A model generated the notes under the pieces. That model was not told where the DNA came from. It was given only the letters and a program-made list of their open reading frames with translations, and did not search any database. The position numbers were made by a program, and so were the translations under genes. Shown one piece after another: positions 37,630 to 48,900 of a stretch of DNA of 64,000 nt. Source of the stretch: Bacteroidota bacterium (GTDB lineage: Bacteria; Bacteroidota; Bacteroidia; 2-12-FULL-35-15); contig SXIH01000062.1 in NCBI GenBank assembly GCA_005772895.1, positions 120,761-184,760 of the forward strand, given 5' to 3'. Each line of letters starts with the position of its first letter. Within the stretch, counting starts at the first letter, position 1.

Positions 37630-40600
37630 ATGTCTTTTACAGGTAAAAAATATTTTCTTCTTGTTTTTTTGTGCCTGTTCGTTTCATATAACTATGCCCA
37701 AAAGAATCGTATTAATGATTCACAAAGCGACATAAAATTTACTGAGAATAAAAAACAATGGGATCCAAAAGTCTTGTTCAGAGCACAGCTTGACGGAGGA
37801 GTTTTGTTTCTTGAAAAAAACGCATTTGTTTATAATTTCTATGACAAAGAAACGCTCCGGAACAATCATATAGGAAAGAACAAATCTGCCACAGGAAAAC
37901 CTATTCGTTCCCATTCTTTTCGAATGACATTCTTAAATGCATTGCAAGAGGTAGAAACTTCTTCTACGCAAATTACCCACGATTATGTAAACTATTTTAT
38001 TGGGAAAGACCCTCAAAAATGGGCGAGTAACGTTAAAAACTATCGTGAAGTAAACTATAAAAATTTATACGAAGGAATAGATTTACAAGTATTAGGTTTA
38101 CAAAACAGCATAAAGTATAATTTGATTGTTGCTCCTAATTCTGACCCAAATAAAATCGCCTTTTTTTACGAAGGCTTAAATAAAATTAAATTAGAAAAAG
38201 GTAGTCTTATTATCAAGACTATTGTGAATGAAATGGTTGAACAAAAACCATACGCATATCAATACATTGATGGTTTTGAGGTAGAAGTGCCTTGCGAGTT
38301 TGTTTTGAAAAACAACACTGTAGCTTTTCGTTTTCCAAAAGGATACGACAAATCGGTTGAGTTGGTAATCGACCCGATTTTGGTTTTCGCATGTTCATCG
38401 GGATCTCTTGCGGATAATTTTGGGATGACAGCAACATACGATGCAGATGGAAATTTATATTCGGGCGGAACCTGTTTTGATATTGGATTTCCAACCACTG
38501 TTGGCGTTTATGACTCAACTTTCAATGGCGTTCCGTCATACGGCATAACAGATGTTGTTATTACAAAATACGATTCATCTGGAACGTTTCTTCAATACTC
38601 AACATATATCGGTGGTGCATCAAGTACTGAAATTGTTACAAGCTTAGTTGTTGACGGTTCAGACAATTTACTTTTGTATGGTGCAACTGGTTCGCCCGAT
38701 TTTCCTGTAACCCCAACAGCATATGATACTACTTTCAACGGTGGAATTTTACTTCGTTTTGTTTATAACGGAAGTTATTTTGATAACGGAACAGATATTT
38801 ATGTAGCAAAGTTTAATCCGACAGGAACAGCGCTTTTGGCATCAACATTTATTGGAGGAAGTTTAAATGATGGAGTTAACGTGAACAACGATAGCACTCT
38901 TTTTTCTTCTGGTCCGCCAGCAGTTTATGAATTTCCTGCCGATTCATTGCAATACAATTATGGAGATCAATACAGAGGAGAAATAAATGTTGACGCACTT
39001 GGAAACGCTTATGTAGCAAGCTCTACCCGCTCGGGCGACTTTCCAATAGCAAGCGGATTCGACAACGTTTTGGGTGGTGAACAAGATGCAATTGCGTTTA
39101 AATTTAATCCCGATTTTTCTGTTTTAATGTGGAGCACATTTTTAGGTGGAACAGATAACGATGCAGGATACGCTTTAGCATTGGACGACTCTTCAAATGT
39201 TTTTATTACCGGTGGAACACGAAGCAATGATTTTCCTGCAACACCAGGAGTTCTCCGAACAACCTACCAGGGCGGGAAGGCAGACGGATATATTTCTAAA
39301 ATAAAAAATGACGGTACAGCACTGGTTTCATCTACTTATTGGGGAACAGGCGCATACGATCAAAGTTATTTTATTCAGATTGATAAAGACAGCAACGTTT
39401 ATGTTGTAGGACAAACAGAAGGGTTAATGCCGGTTACGCCAGGTGTTTATAGCAATGCAAACAGCAGTCAGTTCATTACCAGAATGAATTATACTTTAAC
39501 AACACTTGGTTTTTCAACTGTTTTTGGAAATGGCAGCAGCTCGCCAAACATTTCGCCTTCTGCCTTTTTGGTGGATGATTGTAAAAATATTTATGTATCA
39601 GGTTGGGGTGGAAAAATTGTTGCTCCGATTACAACAACAACCGGAATGCCAATAACACCAGGCGCCATACAGCCAACAACAGATGGACACAATTTTTATT
39701 TGTTTGTACTTTCTGCAGATGCCACAACACTTATTTACGCAACTTATTTTGGTGGATCAAGCAGTTGGGAACACGTGGATGGTGGGACAAGCCGTTTCGA
39801 CAAAAAAGGAATTATTTATCAATCGGTTTGTGCGGGATGTGGTGGCAATGATGATTTTCCTGTAACACCAGGCTCTTGGCCTTATACAAGTCCAATTTAT
39901 ACACCATATACGCCAGGTGTTCCATCAACAGGAATTAATATGAATTCTAATTGTAATAACGGAACATTCAAATTCGATTTTCAAGTTCCTCCTGTAGACG
40001 CTGATTTTTCTATTGATACAGCAGCTGGTTGTGCTCCTTTCACCGTTGTGTTTACAAACCAAAGTTCACCAACAGGAACATACCTTTGGGATTTTGGTGG
40101 AGGGGATACTACATCCACAATTTATAATCCAACGCATGTTTTTCCAACTCCCGGAACATATCAGGTAATGCTTACTTTGTACAATGATGCTTGTAAAATT
40201 GCCGACACTGCTTATACTTTCATAACTGTGTATCCCGGAATTGTTGCTGATTTTGGATTAGCAAACGCTCCTTGTTCTAATTTAATTACACTAACCGATT
40301 CATCGGCAACCAGCCCAACTTCTTGGGATTGGGACTTTGGTGATGGCACAGGAACATCAACACTTCAAAACCCAAATTATACGTATTCCGCTGCTGGAAA
40401 TTATGTTGTTACACTTATTGCAACAACAATAAATGGTTGTGCCGATACAACATCTTTGAGTTTTGATAATTCAGGTGGAACAACGATTAATCCGAATGCA
40501 ATAATTTGTGAAGGCGACAATGCGTCATTAAATGCAACAGGAGGATTTGCATATAGCTGGTCGCCATCAGGAAGTTTAAGCAATCCGAATATTGCCAATC

Positions 40601-41241
40601 CAGTTGCGAGTCCATTAACAACAACAACGTATACAGTAAATATTTCAACGGTAAACTCTTTGGGCGATACGTGTATCATTAGTATGACTACAACCGTTAC
40701 TGTAATTACGCCAAGCTCATTTCCAATTACAGCAACAGCAGATAACGATAGCATTTTTTCAGGAAGCTCAACAGTTATTCATGCTATTACAGATACAACA
40801 CTTACAATAATATGGACGCCCTCTACCGGAGTAAGCGATCCAAGTTCTTTTAATCCAACAGTTTCTCCAACAACTACAACAACGTATACGGTAACAATAG
40901 TTGATTCTTCAGGTTGTCCAAAATATGCTACGATAACAATTTATGTTTTGTCTACACAATGTGATCCTACAGACGTTTTTGTTCCAAATGCATTTACTCC
41001 GAATGGCGATAGTGAAAACGATATTTTATATGTAAGAGGAAACATGATTTCGGAAATGTATTTTGCAGTTTACAACCGTTGGGGAGAATTGGTGTTTGAA
41101 ACAACTAAACAAAATGTGGGATGGGATGGAACATACAAAGGAATGAAAGCCGACCCGGCAGTATTTGCCTGGTATTTAAGAGCAAAATGTTATAACGGAG
41201 AAGAGCTTAAAAAACAAGGAAACACAACCTTATTAAGGTAA
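37630..41241 (+). CDS. SBBP/PKD surface protein with T9SS type B sorting domain
   Basis: A 1203-residue exported protein. The signal peptide (ending in NYAQ) is followed by a DUF7948-like N-domain (FTENKKQWDPKVLFRAQLDGG and following). SBBP-type propeller repeats come next (STYIGG, STFIGGS, STFLGGTDNDAGYALALDD, SVYVVGQTEG), then two PKD units (WDFGGGD, WDFGDGTG) and Ig-like Ser/Thr-rich repeats. The end is a type B signal: VPNAFTPNGDSENDILYV, YNRWGELVFETT, WDGTYKG and GNTTLLR. It should be exported by T9SS and attached to the surface. The PorP/SprF gene begins at its stop codon. Confidence 0.9.
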   Translation: MSFTGKKYFLLVFLCLFVSYNYAQKNRINDSQSDIKFTENKKQWDPKVLFRAQLDGGVLFLEKNAFVYNFYDKETLRNNHIGKNKSATGKPIRSHSFRMTFLNALQEVETSSTQITHDYVNYFIGKDPQKWASNVKNYREVNYKNLYEGIDLQVLGLQNSIKYNLIVAPNSDPNKIAFFYEGLNKIKLEKGSLIIKTIVNEMVEQKPYAYQYIDGFEVEVPCEFVLKNNTVAFRFPKGYDKSVELVIDPILVFACSSGSLADNFGMTATYDADGNLYSGGTCFDIGFPTTVGVYDSTFNGVPSYGITDVVITKYDSSGTFLQYSTYIGGASSTEIVTSLVVDGSDNLLLYGATGSPDFPVTPTAYDTTFNGGILLRFVYNGSYFDNGTDIYVAKFNPTGTALLASTFIGGSLNDGVNVNNDSTLFSSGPPAVYEFPADSLQYNYGDQYRGEINVDALGNAYVASSTRSGDFPIASGFDNVLGGEQDAIAFKFNPDFSVLMWSTFLGGTDNDAGYALALDDSSNVFITGGTRSNDFPATPGVLRTTYQGGKADGYISKIKNDGTALVSSTYWGTGAYDQSYFIQIDKDSNVYVVGQTEGLMPVTPGVYSNANSSQFITRMNYTLTTLGFSTVFGNGSSSPNISPSAFLVDDCKNIYVSGWGGKIVAPITTTTGMPITPGAIQPTTDGHNFYLFVLSADATTLIYATYFGGSSSWEHVDGGTSRFDKKGIIYQSVCAGCGGNDDFPVTPGSWPYTSPIYTPYTPGVPSTGINMNSNCNNGTFKFDFQVPPVDADFSIDTAAGCAPFTVVFTNQSSPTGTYLWDFGGGDTTSTIYNPTHVFPTPGTYQVMLTLYNDACKIADTAYTFITVYPGIVADFGLANAPCSNLITLTDSSATSPTSWDWDFGDGTGTSTLQNPNYTYSAAGNYVVTLIATTINGCADTTSLSFDNSGGTTINPNAIICEGDNASLNATGGFAYSWSPSGSLSNPNIANPVASPLTTTTYTVNISTVNSLGDTCIISMTTTVTVITPSSFPITATADNDSIFSGSSTVIHAITDTTLTIIWTPSTGVSDPSSFNPTVSPTTTTTYTVTIVDSSGCPKYATITIYVLSTQCDPTDVFVPNAFTPNGDSENDILYVRGNMISEMYFAVYNRWGELVFETTKQNVGWDGTYKGMKADPAVFAWYLRAKCYNGEELKKQGNTTLLR

Positions 41242-42257
41242 TGAGAAAAAATAAATTCATATTGTTTTTATTTGTGTTTAGCATGAGCATCGCTCAGGCT
41301 CAAGACATTCATTATTCTCAATTTAATGCATCGCCACAAAATTTAAGTCCTTCTCAAACTGGTTTATTTGATGGCGATTGGCGCTTTGCCGGAAATTACA
41401 GAAGTCAGTGGTCAGTAATTCCTGTTCCTTACAGAACATTTTCTATTGCTGCAGAAACACGCTTAAAAACAAAATTAGAAAACGATGTTCCCGCTGTTGG
41501 AGTGCAAATAAATTCAGACAAATCGGGAGACTCAAAATTTTCTACCACTCAAATATTTGTTTCAGGAGCATACATTAAAAAATTAAATAAAGACTCAACA
41601 CACTTTGTTTCACTTGGTCTTCAGCCCGGAGTTACAACAAAAAGTTTTGATGTTGCAGCACTCACATTCGATAATCAATACGATGGCGATGCTTATAATC
41701 CTGCATTGGCAAGTGGTGAAAATTTTCCCAAAACAAGAATTACCTATTTAGATTTAGGTGCAGGACTTGGTTATTTATGGAGAAAAAATCATCGCACTTT
41801 GGTTAACATTGGTGTATCAACACTTCACTTAAACCGACCAAAACAATCGTTCTTTAATAACGATGAAATTCGTTTAGATATGAAAACGTGTGTGAGCGGA
41901 ATAGCAGAATTTCCTGTTGCTGCTCAGTTGGATATTTTACCAAGTGTGATGTATCAGCGACAAGGAAAATTTCAAGAAACAGTCGTAGGTGTATTTGGTA
42001 AATATCATTTGAAGCCGATAAACGGCATGACAACAGCTGTTTCGCTTGGTGGATTCTACAGAATGAAAGATGCATTTATATTAGTTGCTAATATGGATTA
42101 CAAAAATTTCAATGTTGGAGTGAGTTATGATGTAAACACTTCAAAATTAATTGCAGCAACAAACCGAAGAGGGGGATTTGAAATTTCGGTAATTTATATT
42201 TTCAAAAAAGTGGCTCCGTTTATTGCTAAAAAACGTGCTTGCCCTATTTATATGTAG
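41241..42257 (+). CDS. PorP/SprF-family type IX secretion membrane protein (second copy)
   Basis: A 338-residue outer-membrane barrel: signal peptide (ending in AQAQ), DIHYSQFNASPQNLSPSQTG, FAGNYRSQWSVIPVPYRTFS and NFNVGVSYDVNTSKL match the PorP/SprF family. It is clearly a paralog of the protein at 22701-23693 but well diverged (for example ANPIFLNPAYTG versus ASPQNLSPSQTG). The ATG shares its A with the end of the preceding stop codon. Each type B locus here has its own SprF-like partner, in line with cargo-specific roles. Confidence 0.92.
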   Translation: MRKNKFILFLFVFSMSIAQAQDIHYSQFNASPQNLSPSQTGLFDGDWRFAGNYRSQWSVIPVPYRTFSIAAETRLKTKLENDVPAVGVQINSDKSGDSKFSTTQIFVSGAYIKKLNKDSTHFVSLGLQPGVTTKSFDVAALTFDNQYDGDAYNPALASGENFPKTRITYLDLGAGLGYLWRKNHRTLVNIGVSTLHLNRPKQSFFNNDEIRLDMKTCVSGIAEFPVAAQLDILPSVMYQRQGKFQETVVGVFGKYHLKPINGMTTAVSLGGFYRMKDAFILVANMDYKNFNVGVSYDVNTSKLIAATNRRGGFEISVIYIFKKVAPFIAKKRACPIYM

Positions 42258-42296
42258 TGTATGGTTTTTGAGAAGAGAGAAAAACTTCGTGATTTT

Positions 42297-44267
42297 ATGA
42301 AAGCAAAAATTATATTTTTTCTTGCCACCTGCTTTTTGCTTTTTGCCTCTCCCATTTTCTCACAGAAAACAAAAACCTTGTTGGCCGATGGCGATAAAGC
42401 ATTTGCAGATAAGGATTATTTTTCTGCGGCAGGATATTATAATAAGGCTATCATGCAAGATTCCAGCGATATTGTAGTTCAATATAAATACGCAGATGCA
42501 AGCAGATTAAATTTCGATTACGACATTGCCGAGCATTGGTATACAAAAGTTTTTAAAAAAGATGCGCAAGGAAAGCTTTACCCGGAATGTTCTTTTTGGC
42601 TAGCAACACTTAAAAAAAGCAAAGGCAATTACAAGGATGCAAAAAAAATGTTCGATAAGTATGCGAAGAAAAACAAAAAAAAGAAAGACAATTATTTTGT
42701 AAAGAAAGCCCTTCAGGAAGTAGCTGCATGCGATTTCGCACAATTATTAATGGCGAGCCCGGATAAAACGGTGAGCATATTTCATTTGGACAGCACCGTG
42801 AATAGTAAGGTTTCGGAGTATGCGCCAATTCAAGTCGATAGTCTTTTGTATTTTTCTTCTTTACGTGATGGGAAAGACCGCGACAAAAAAAACAGCGTAA
42901 ACTACAATAAAATTTATACAGCCATTCAAAACGATTCGGTTAAATGGCAGAAGGCTGTGGAATTAGATTCGTTATTTAATCGAAGCGGAATTCATAATGC
43001 TAACACTGCTTTTAATGCCGACTTCACAAAAGTTTATATTACACGATGTGTTCCCAAAAACGCGATGGAATTTAATTGTGACATATATTCAACCGAATAT
43101 AAAAACGGACACTGGGGAACGCTACAAAAACTGCCGGCTGAAATAAATGCAAAAGGCGCAACAAACACTCAGCCGGCTATTGGTTACTTAGGAGAAGAAG
43201 AGGTGTTGTTTTTTGCTTCCGACAGAAGCGGAGGGCAAGGCAAAATGGATATTTGGTACAGCAAAGTCAATAAAGACGGAAGCTATGGAAAGGCAACAAA
43301 TGCGGGGAAAAAAGTAAATTCCATTGACGATGAAATCACTCCTTACTATTGCAAACCTTGTCAGGAATTATTTTATAGTTCAACGTGGCATAAAGGCTTG
43401 GGCGGATTTGATATTTTTAAAAGCGAATATAAGAATGACGAATTAGGAGAACCAAAAAATTTAGGATTGCCTTTTAATAGCAACCTTAACGATATTTATT
43501 TCTCGATAAACTCTAAACGCACAGAAGCATTTATTTCATCTAATCGTATTGGTTCTTTCTTTGAAGAAAAAGAAAGCTGCTGCAACGATATCTATATGAT
43601 TAAACTTCCAAAAATTGATGAGCCGCCTAAAAAGGTTGACAGCACTAAGGTTTTTGTAACACAAATGAAATTGTTGGTTCCTCTCACATTGTATTTCCAC
43701 AACGATGAACCCGACAAAAAAACATTGGCAATTACAACTCCTAAAAACTATAAAAAAACGTATGAAGATTATTCTGCTATGCGTGAGTTGTACAAAAAAG
43801 AATATTCAAAAGGAGCAAAAGATGCCGATTTAGAAAGAGCAATCGGTGACATTGATAATTTGTTTGACGACTCGGTAGATGCAGGAATGCAAGATTTAGA
43901 AAAGTTTGCACAGCTCTTGAAAAAAGTGTTAGCCGACAAAGAAAAAGTAACCATTACTATGAAAGGATTTTGTAGTCCGCTTGCCTCAACAGATTACAAC
44001 GTTAATTTGGCAAAACGCAGAATCTCCAGCTTGAGAAACTATTTCAGAGAATATGAAAACGGCATTTTTGTAAAATATATCGACAATAAAAATCCGGATG
44101 AAGGAAGTATAACCTTTTTTGATGAAGATATTGGAGAGTTAAAAGCCCGTCCAAATGTGAGTGATGATTATTACGACACAAAAAACTCCATATACAATCC
44201 TGTAGCAGCACTGGAGCGGAAAATACAGATTATTGCCATTTCTACCTTTTCCGATAATAGAGAATAA
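42297..44267 (+). CDS. TPR/PD40 protein with OmpA-like C-terminal domain (PorE-like)
   Basis: A 656-residue exported protein: signal peptide (MKAKIIFFLATCFLLFASPIFSQ region), TPR (about 25-130), PD40 propeller (about 160-430, with EEEVLFFASDRSGGQGKMDIWYS and ELFYSSTWHKGLGGFDIFKS), and an OmpA-like domain from about 455, ending with VTITMKGFCSPLAS and DYNVNLAKRRISSL, the peptidoglycan-binding signature. The OmpA domain is split by an insertion of about 60 residues. The ATG at 42297 starts a clean signal peptide; an upstream in-frame ATG at 42261 would add 12 charged residues. It resembles PorE, a T9SS anchor to peptidoglycan. Confidence 0.85.
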   Translation: MKAKIIFFLATCFLLFASPIFSQKTKTLLADGDKAFADKDYFSAAGYYNKAIMQDSSDIVVQYKYADASRLNFDYDIAEHWYTKVFKKDAQGKLYPECSFWLATLKKSKGNYKDAKKMFDKYAKKNKKKKDNYFVKKALQEVAACDFAQLLMASPDKTVSIFHLDSTVNSKVSEYAPIQVDSLLYFSSLRDGKDRDKKNSVNYNKIYTAIQNDSVKWQKAVELDSLFNRSGIHNANTAFNADFTKVYITRCVPKNAMEFNCDIYSTEYKNGHWGTLQKLPAEINAKGATNTQPAIGYLGEEEVLFFASDRSGGQGKMDIWYSKVNKDGSYGKATNAGKKVNSIDDEITPYYCKPCQELFYSSTWHKGLGGFDIFKSEYKNDELGEPKNLGLPFNSNLNDIYFSINSKRTEAFISSNRIGSFFEEKESCCNDIYMIKLPKIDEPPKKVDSTKVFVTQMKLLVPLTLYFHNDEPDKKTLAITTPKNYKKTYEDYSAMRELYKKEYSKGAKDADLERAIGDIDNLFDDSVDAGMQDLEKFAQLLKKVLADKEKVTITMKGFCSPLASTDYNVNLAKRRISSLRNYFREYENGIFVKYIDNKNPDEGSITFFDEDIGELKARPNVSDDYYDTKNSIYNPVAALERKIQIIAISTFSDNRE

Positions 44268-44381
44268 AACATTTCTGCTTTTTCTCCGTTTTGTTAATTG
44301 ATCATTAAGCGAAAATGAAGCTTCTTTTTCCTTTTAAAAATCCCCTAAATTGTTTAATTTTGTTGGAGACGACTATTTTTT

Positions 44382-45956
44382 ATGCGCAGACTTTTTAAAA
44401 TCCTTTTTTTGTTATTTCCAGCTGTTTTGATTGCCCAGCCGCAACAAAACACTAACCCGAACGGATACAACAAATTTTATTACGACAATGGAAAAATTTC
44501 CAGTGAAGGACCAATGCGTGATGGCAAGCCTGATGGATATTGGAAAACGTATTCTTTAAACGGAGTTTTAAAATCAGAAGGAAACAGAAAAAACTTTCAA
44601 TTGGATAGCGTTTGGAAGTTTTATAGCGAACAGGGTAAACTGGCTTTTGAATTCAATTATAAAGAGGGCAAAAAAAACGGATTGAAAAAATCGTTTGACA
44701 CCAAAACAGGCGCACTAACCGTTGCCGAAAATTTTGAAAACGATGCAAAGCAAGGGAATACAATTATTTATTACAAACCAGAAAAACTTCCTGATTCAAC
44801 ATTGGCGCCCGTAAAAGTAAAACAACTTATTCCATTTATTGCCGGAAAAGAAGAAGGACAAGGCTATGAACTTTCTAAAGACAGCACAATTATAACAATT
44901 ACCAGATATAAGATGGGCTTTATTCAGAAGGAAGAGAAAGTAAATCGCAGAGACGAAGCAGGGTTGAAGCAAGGAATGTGGAAAACGTTTTATCCATCTG
45001 GAATTGTAAAAACAGAAGTAAGCTTCTTAGATGATAAAATGAATGGATATTTTAAAGAGTATTCAGCTAATGGAAGTTTGTCGAACACCACAAAATATAT
45101 TAATGGTGTAATTCAAACAAACGCTCCTGAGCTTGCTAAGCTGGATGTAAAAACATCTTACCATGAAACAGGAACAATAAAATTTACAGGAACTTACAGA
45201 GATGGCGTAGCAGAAGGAATTCACAGAGAATTTTCTCCCGAAGGAAAAGTTATTGCAGCAAAAGTTTATGTTGATGGATATTTAACGGGAGAAGGAATAT
45301 TGGACACAGCAGGTCGTCAGCAAGGCCCATGGAAAGAATACCATTCTAACGGAGAATTAAAATCTCAAGGAGAATACTTAAATGGAAAAAGAATAGGCGA
45401 CTGGGCGTTTTATCATTCTAATAAAAAACTGGAACAAAAAGGGAAGTACGATAAAAAAGGAAGAGCACAAGGTCCATGGAAATGGTATTACGAAAGCGGA
45501 AATTTATTGCGGGAAGAACTTTACCGTAACGATTTACAAGACGGAACAATGATTGAATATGGTGATTCGGGAAATGTAATTACCAAAGGAGATTATATTG
45601 ACGGGCAGAAGGAAGGTCCTTGGATGCTTGAGTTGCAAGAATATAAAGAAGAAGGTGTTTTTAAAGCCGATCAAAGAGATGGTGAATGGAAACACTATTA
45701 TACAGAAAACGGAAAACTTCGGTTTGTCGGAAAGTTTATTGATGGAATTCCGGATGGAATGCAGATATATTATTATTTAAATGGTAAAGAACGACAAACA
45801 GGAAAATATGTTGGCGGATTAAAAGAAGGAGAGTGGAAATATTTTGATGAAGCAGGATTTTTATTTCTTACCATTTTATATAAAAACGATATTGAAATTC
45901 GATTTGATGGAATTAAAGTTTTGCCCGAATCATCATCAGAGCCCAGTATAAAATAA
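44382..45956 (+). CDS. Exported MORN-like (YwqK-type) repeat protein
   Basis: A 524-residue exported protein with a signal peptide (ending in LIAQ) and about 18-20 repeats of the YwqK/MORN variant type, each with a pattern such as YYDNGKISSEGPMRDGKPDG, YHSNGELKSQGEYLNGKRIG and EGEWKYFDEAG. The YwqK family is often labelled as an antitoxin by homology, but this protein is exported, without a toxin partner, so that label should not be used. It sits 16 bp before the PAS kinase gene and may share its operon. A TAATTTTG box (44355-44362) fits a -7 element. The function is unknown. Confidence 0.8.
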   Translation: MRRLFKILFLLFPAVLIAQPQQNTNPNGYNKFYYDNGKISSEGPMRDGKPDGYWKTYSLNGVLKSEGNRKNFQLDSVWKFYSEQGKLAFEFNYKEGKKNGLKKSFDTKTGALTVAENFENDAKQGNTIIYYKPEKLPDSTLAPVKVKQLIPFIAGKEEGQGYELSKDSTIITITRYKMGFIQKEEKVNRRDEAGLKQGMWKTFYPSGIVKTEVSFLDDKMNGYFKEYSANGSLSNTTKYINGVIQTNAPELAKLDVKTSYHETGTIKFTGTYRDGVAEGIHREFSPEGKVIAAKVYVDGYLTGEGILDTAGRQQGPWKEYHSNGELKSQGEYLNGKRIGDWAFYHSNKKLEQKGKYDKKGRAQGPWKWYYESGNLLREELYRNDLQDGTMIEYGDSGNVITKGDYIDGQKEGPWMLELQEYKEEGVFKADQRDGEWKHYYTENGKLRFVGKFIDGIPDGMQIYYYLNGKERQTGKYVGGLKEGEWKYFDEAGFLFLTILYKNDIEIRFDGIKVLPESSSEPSIK

Positions 45957-45972
45957 AAGACGATTTAATTTT

Positions 45973-48900
45973 ATGACGCTCTCCTCAAAAACCAAATCAG
46001 AATTAATCCTTGAAGTAAAAAAGCTTCAAAGGAAACTGAATTTGGCAGAAAAAAAACAAGAACAAAAATCACCGAAAAATCAAGTTGGCTCAAACTGTTC
46101 AAAGTGGGACTCCTATTATAAAAATTCACTTAATATCATTTTAGTAGTAGATAAAAACGGGAACATCCTTGACATCAACAGGGTTTCTAAAGCAACAAAA
46201 AGGGAAAATGTTATTGGTAAAAAAATTTATTCCTTCGTTGAAAAGGAGTCTGCCCAAACAATAAAAAAAGCAATCGATAGTGTTTTTAAAACAAAAAAAT
46301 CACAGGAATATAACAGCTGGAGACAAGACGAAAAGGGCGCAACGCATTATTATAAAAGCAAGGCCACTGCCATAATTGAAAACAAAAAAGTAATAGCGGT
46401 TGTGGTTGATGCAACAGAAATTACAAAAGAAGTTTCATCGCATTTGCAGCTAAAGGAAAGCGAGCAAAAGTTCAGGATGCTTACAGAAAACGCAACGGAT
46501 TTAATATACCGCTGCAGAGTTTTTCCGGAATTCCGCTATGAATATATCAGCCCATCAGTTAAGTCAATTACAGGGTATTCTGCAGAGGATTTTTATTCTC
46601 AACCATTTCTAGGATTTAAAATCGTTCATCCTGACGATGTTCATTTGTTGGGAGATTCAGAAAACTTAATAAAGAAGAAGTCTAAAATAAGAAATGTAAA
46701 AGGGCCGGAAGTTATTGTAAGATGGATAAAAAAAGACGGTTCTGTTATTTGGACAGAAACACGCAACAAGCCCGTTTTTGACAAAAAAAACAGACTGATT
46801 GCTATTGAAGGAATATCAAGAGACATTACAAAACAAAAAACAAGCGAGGAAAAATTAAAGGATAGCGAAGAGCGATTTAAAATTCTTTCAAATGCTACTT
46901 TCGAAGGAATAATTTTTTCAGAGAATGGAAAAATTATTGACGCAAACGATCAGTTTGTTCAAATGTATGGATATAAATCTTCCGAAGAAATTATTGGAAA
47001 AAGTTTAATTGATGATTTTGTAGTTGAGGACCAAAAATCATTGGCTAGAAAATTTGTTCGACTAGCGGTTGCTAAGCCTTGGGAGGTAGACACAATTAAG
47101 AAGGACGGAACAATTATTACTGTTGAAACAAAAGGACAAAACATTCCATATTTTGGAAAAACAATTCGTGCAACAGTAATTTATAACATTACAGAACGAA
47201 AGAAGTACGAGTTTAATTTAAGAGAAAGCGAAAGAACGTTATCAACGTTGATGAACAATTTGCCGGGGATGGCATATCGTTGTAACAATGATGAAAAATG
47301 GACAATGCGATTTGTTAGTAAGGGATTTCAAGAACTAACAGGTTACAATCCGAAAGACATTATTAACAATAACAAAAGATCTTTTGCAGACATAATTCAT
47401 CCTAACGATAGAAACTTAGGAAAAAAAGAAATTAAAAAAGCGCTCGAAACTCACACTCCATTTGAAATTGAGTATAGATTGATTACCGCGTCCGGACAGG
47501 CTAAATGGGTTTGGGAAAAAGGAGAAGGCGTTTTTTCTGATGACGGAAAACTGCTTTTCTTGGAAGGGTTTATTACTGATATTGGTGACAAAAAACAATT
47601 TGAACAAGAATTAAAACGTAGCCGCGAAAACTATAAAAGCTTGGTTGATTATTCTCCAGATGGAGTTATAATTCACATTGATGGCATAGTAAAATTTGCA
47701 AACCCAAGTGCGCTTAAATTGATTGGTGTAGATGGGTATGATGAGCTAGAAAACACTCCTGTTTTTGATTTCATTTTACCCGAGTACCATCAAAATGTTT
47801 TGGAAAGAACAAGCAAAACAAAAGAAGGAGCAAACCTGGATTTTATTGAAATAAAAATAAAAAATAAAAAAGGCGACATTGTAGATTTAGAAACAAAGCC
47901 AACACTCATTCGTTTTAATGGCCAAGAGGCAATTCAGGTGGTGTTTCATGATATTTCCGCAAAAAAATTATCAGCCAAAGAACAAACAAGAGCTCAAATT
48001 GCAGAAGAAACAAACGAATTGCTAGAGCAAGAAATTACCAAACGAAAAGTAATTCAATTAGAATTACAAGAGTCGCAAAAATATACCAGACTAATTATCA
48101 ACGGCTCTCTTGATATGATTTGCGCTTCCGACAGAAAAGGGTTTATTACCGAATTTAATGAAGCAGCACAAAAAACATTTGGATATAAACTAGAGGAGGT
48201 GCTTGGAAAACATGTTAGCATGTTGTATGAAAGTCCAGAACAGCGAGTAAAAATAACAGACGAAGAATTATATAAAAAAGGAGTTTATGCTGGCGAAGTT
48301 GTCAATAAGCGGAAAAATGGAGAAAAGTTTATTGCCTATTTATCTGCATCTGTACTTAAAAACGAAACAGGAGAAGTAATTGGTGCAATGGGTGTTTCTA
48401 GAGACATTTCCGAATTAAAAAGAGCGGAAGAAACATTGCGAACACAATCAGCAAAGTTCAATGCAATTATTGAAAGTAGCTCTCACTTTATCTGGACCGT
48501 TGATAAAAACTATTGTTTCACAACTTTCAACCAAAACTTTAATAAAGAAGTAGAAGCAAGATATGGTGAAAGTCCAAAGCTTGGCAGCCCCATGGTTTTT
48601 ATTAGTCAAGGCGCAGAAAAAACCTATAATGATTTTTTAATAAAAAAGTATGAAGGAGCATTTGCCGGTGAACCACAATATTTTGACATAAGTTTTTTTG
48701 ATAAAAAAGGAACCGAAAATTGGAGAGAAATTTATTTAAATCCAATTCTTGCTGAAGATGGATCGGTTATGGAAGTTTCTGGAATAAGCCATGATATTAC
48801 TGAGAAAAAAATATCAGAAGAGCGAATCCGATTATCGCTTCAGGAAAAAGAAGTATTGTTAAAAGAGGTTCACCATCGTGTTAAAAACAACCTACAAGTA

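Noticed and set aside
44382-45956. Antitoxin of a toxin-antitoxin system (YwqK label)
   Set aside because: The protein has a signal peptide and MORN-like repeats and there is no toxin gene beside it, so the automatic name is misleading.
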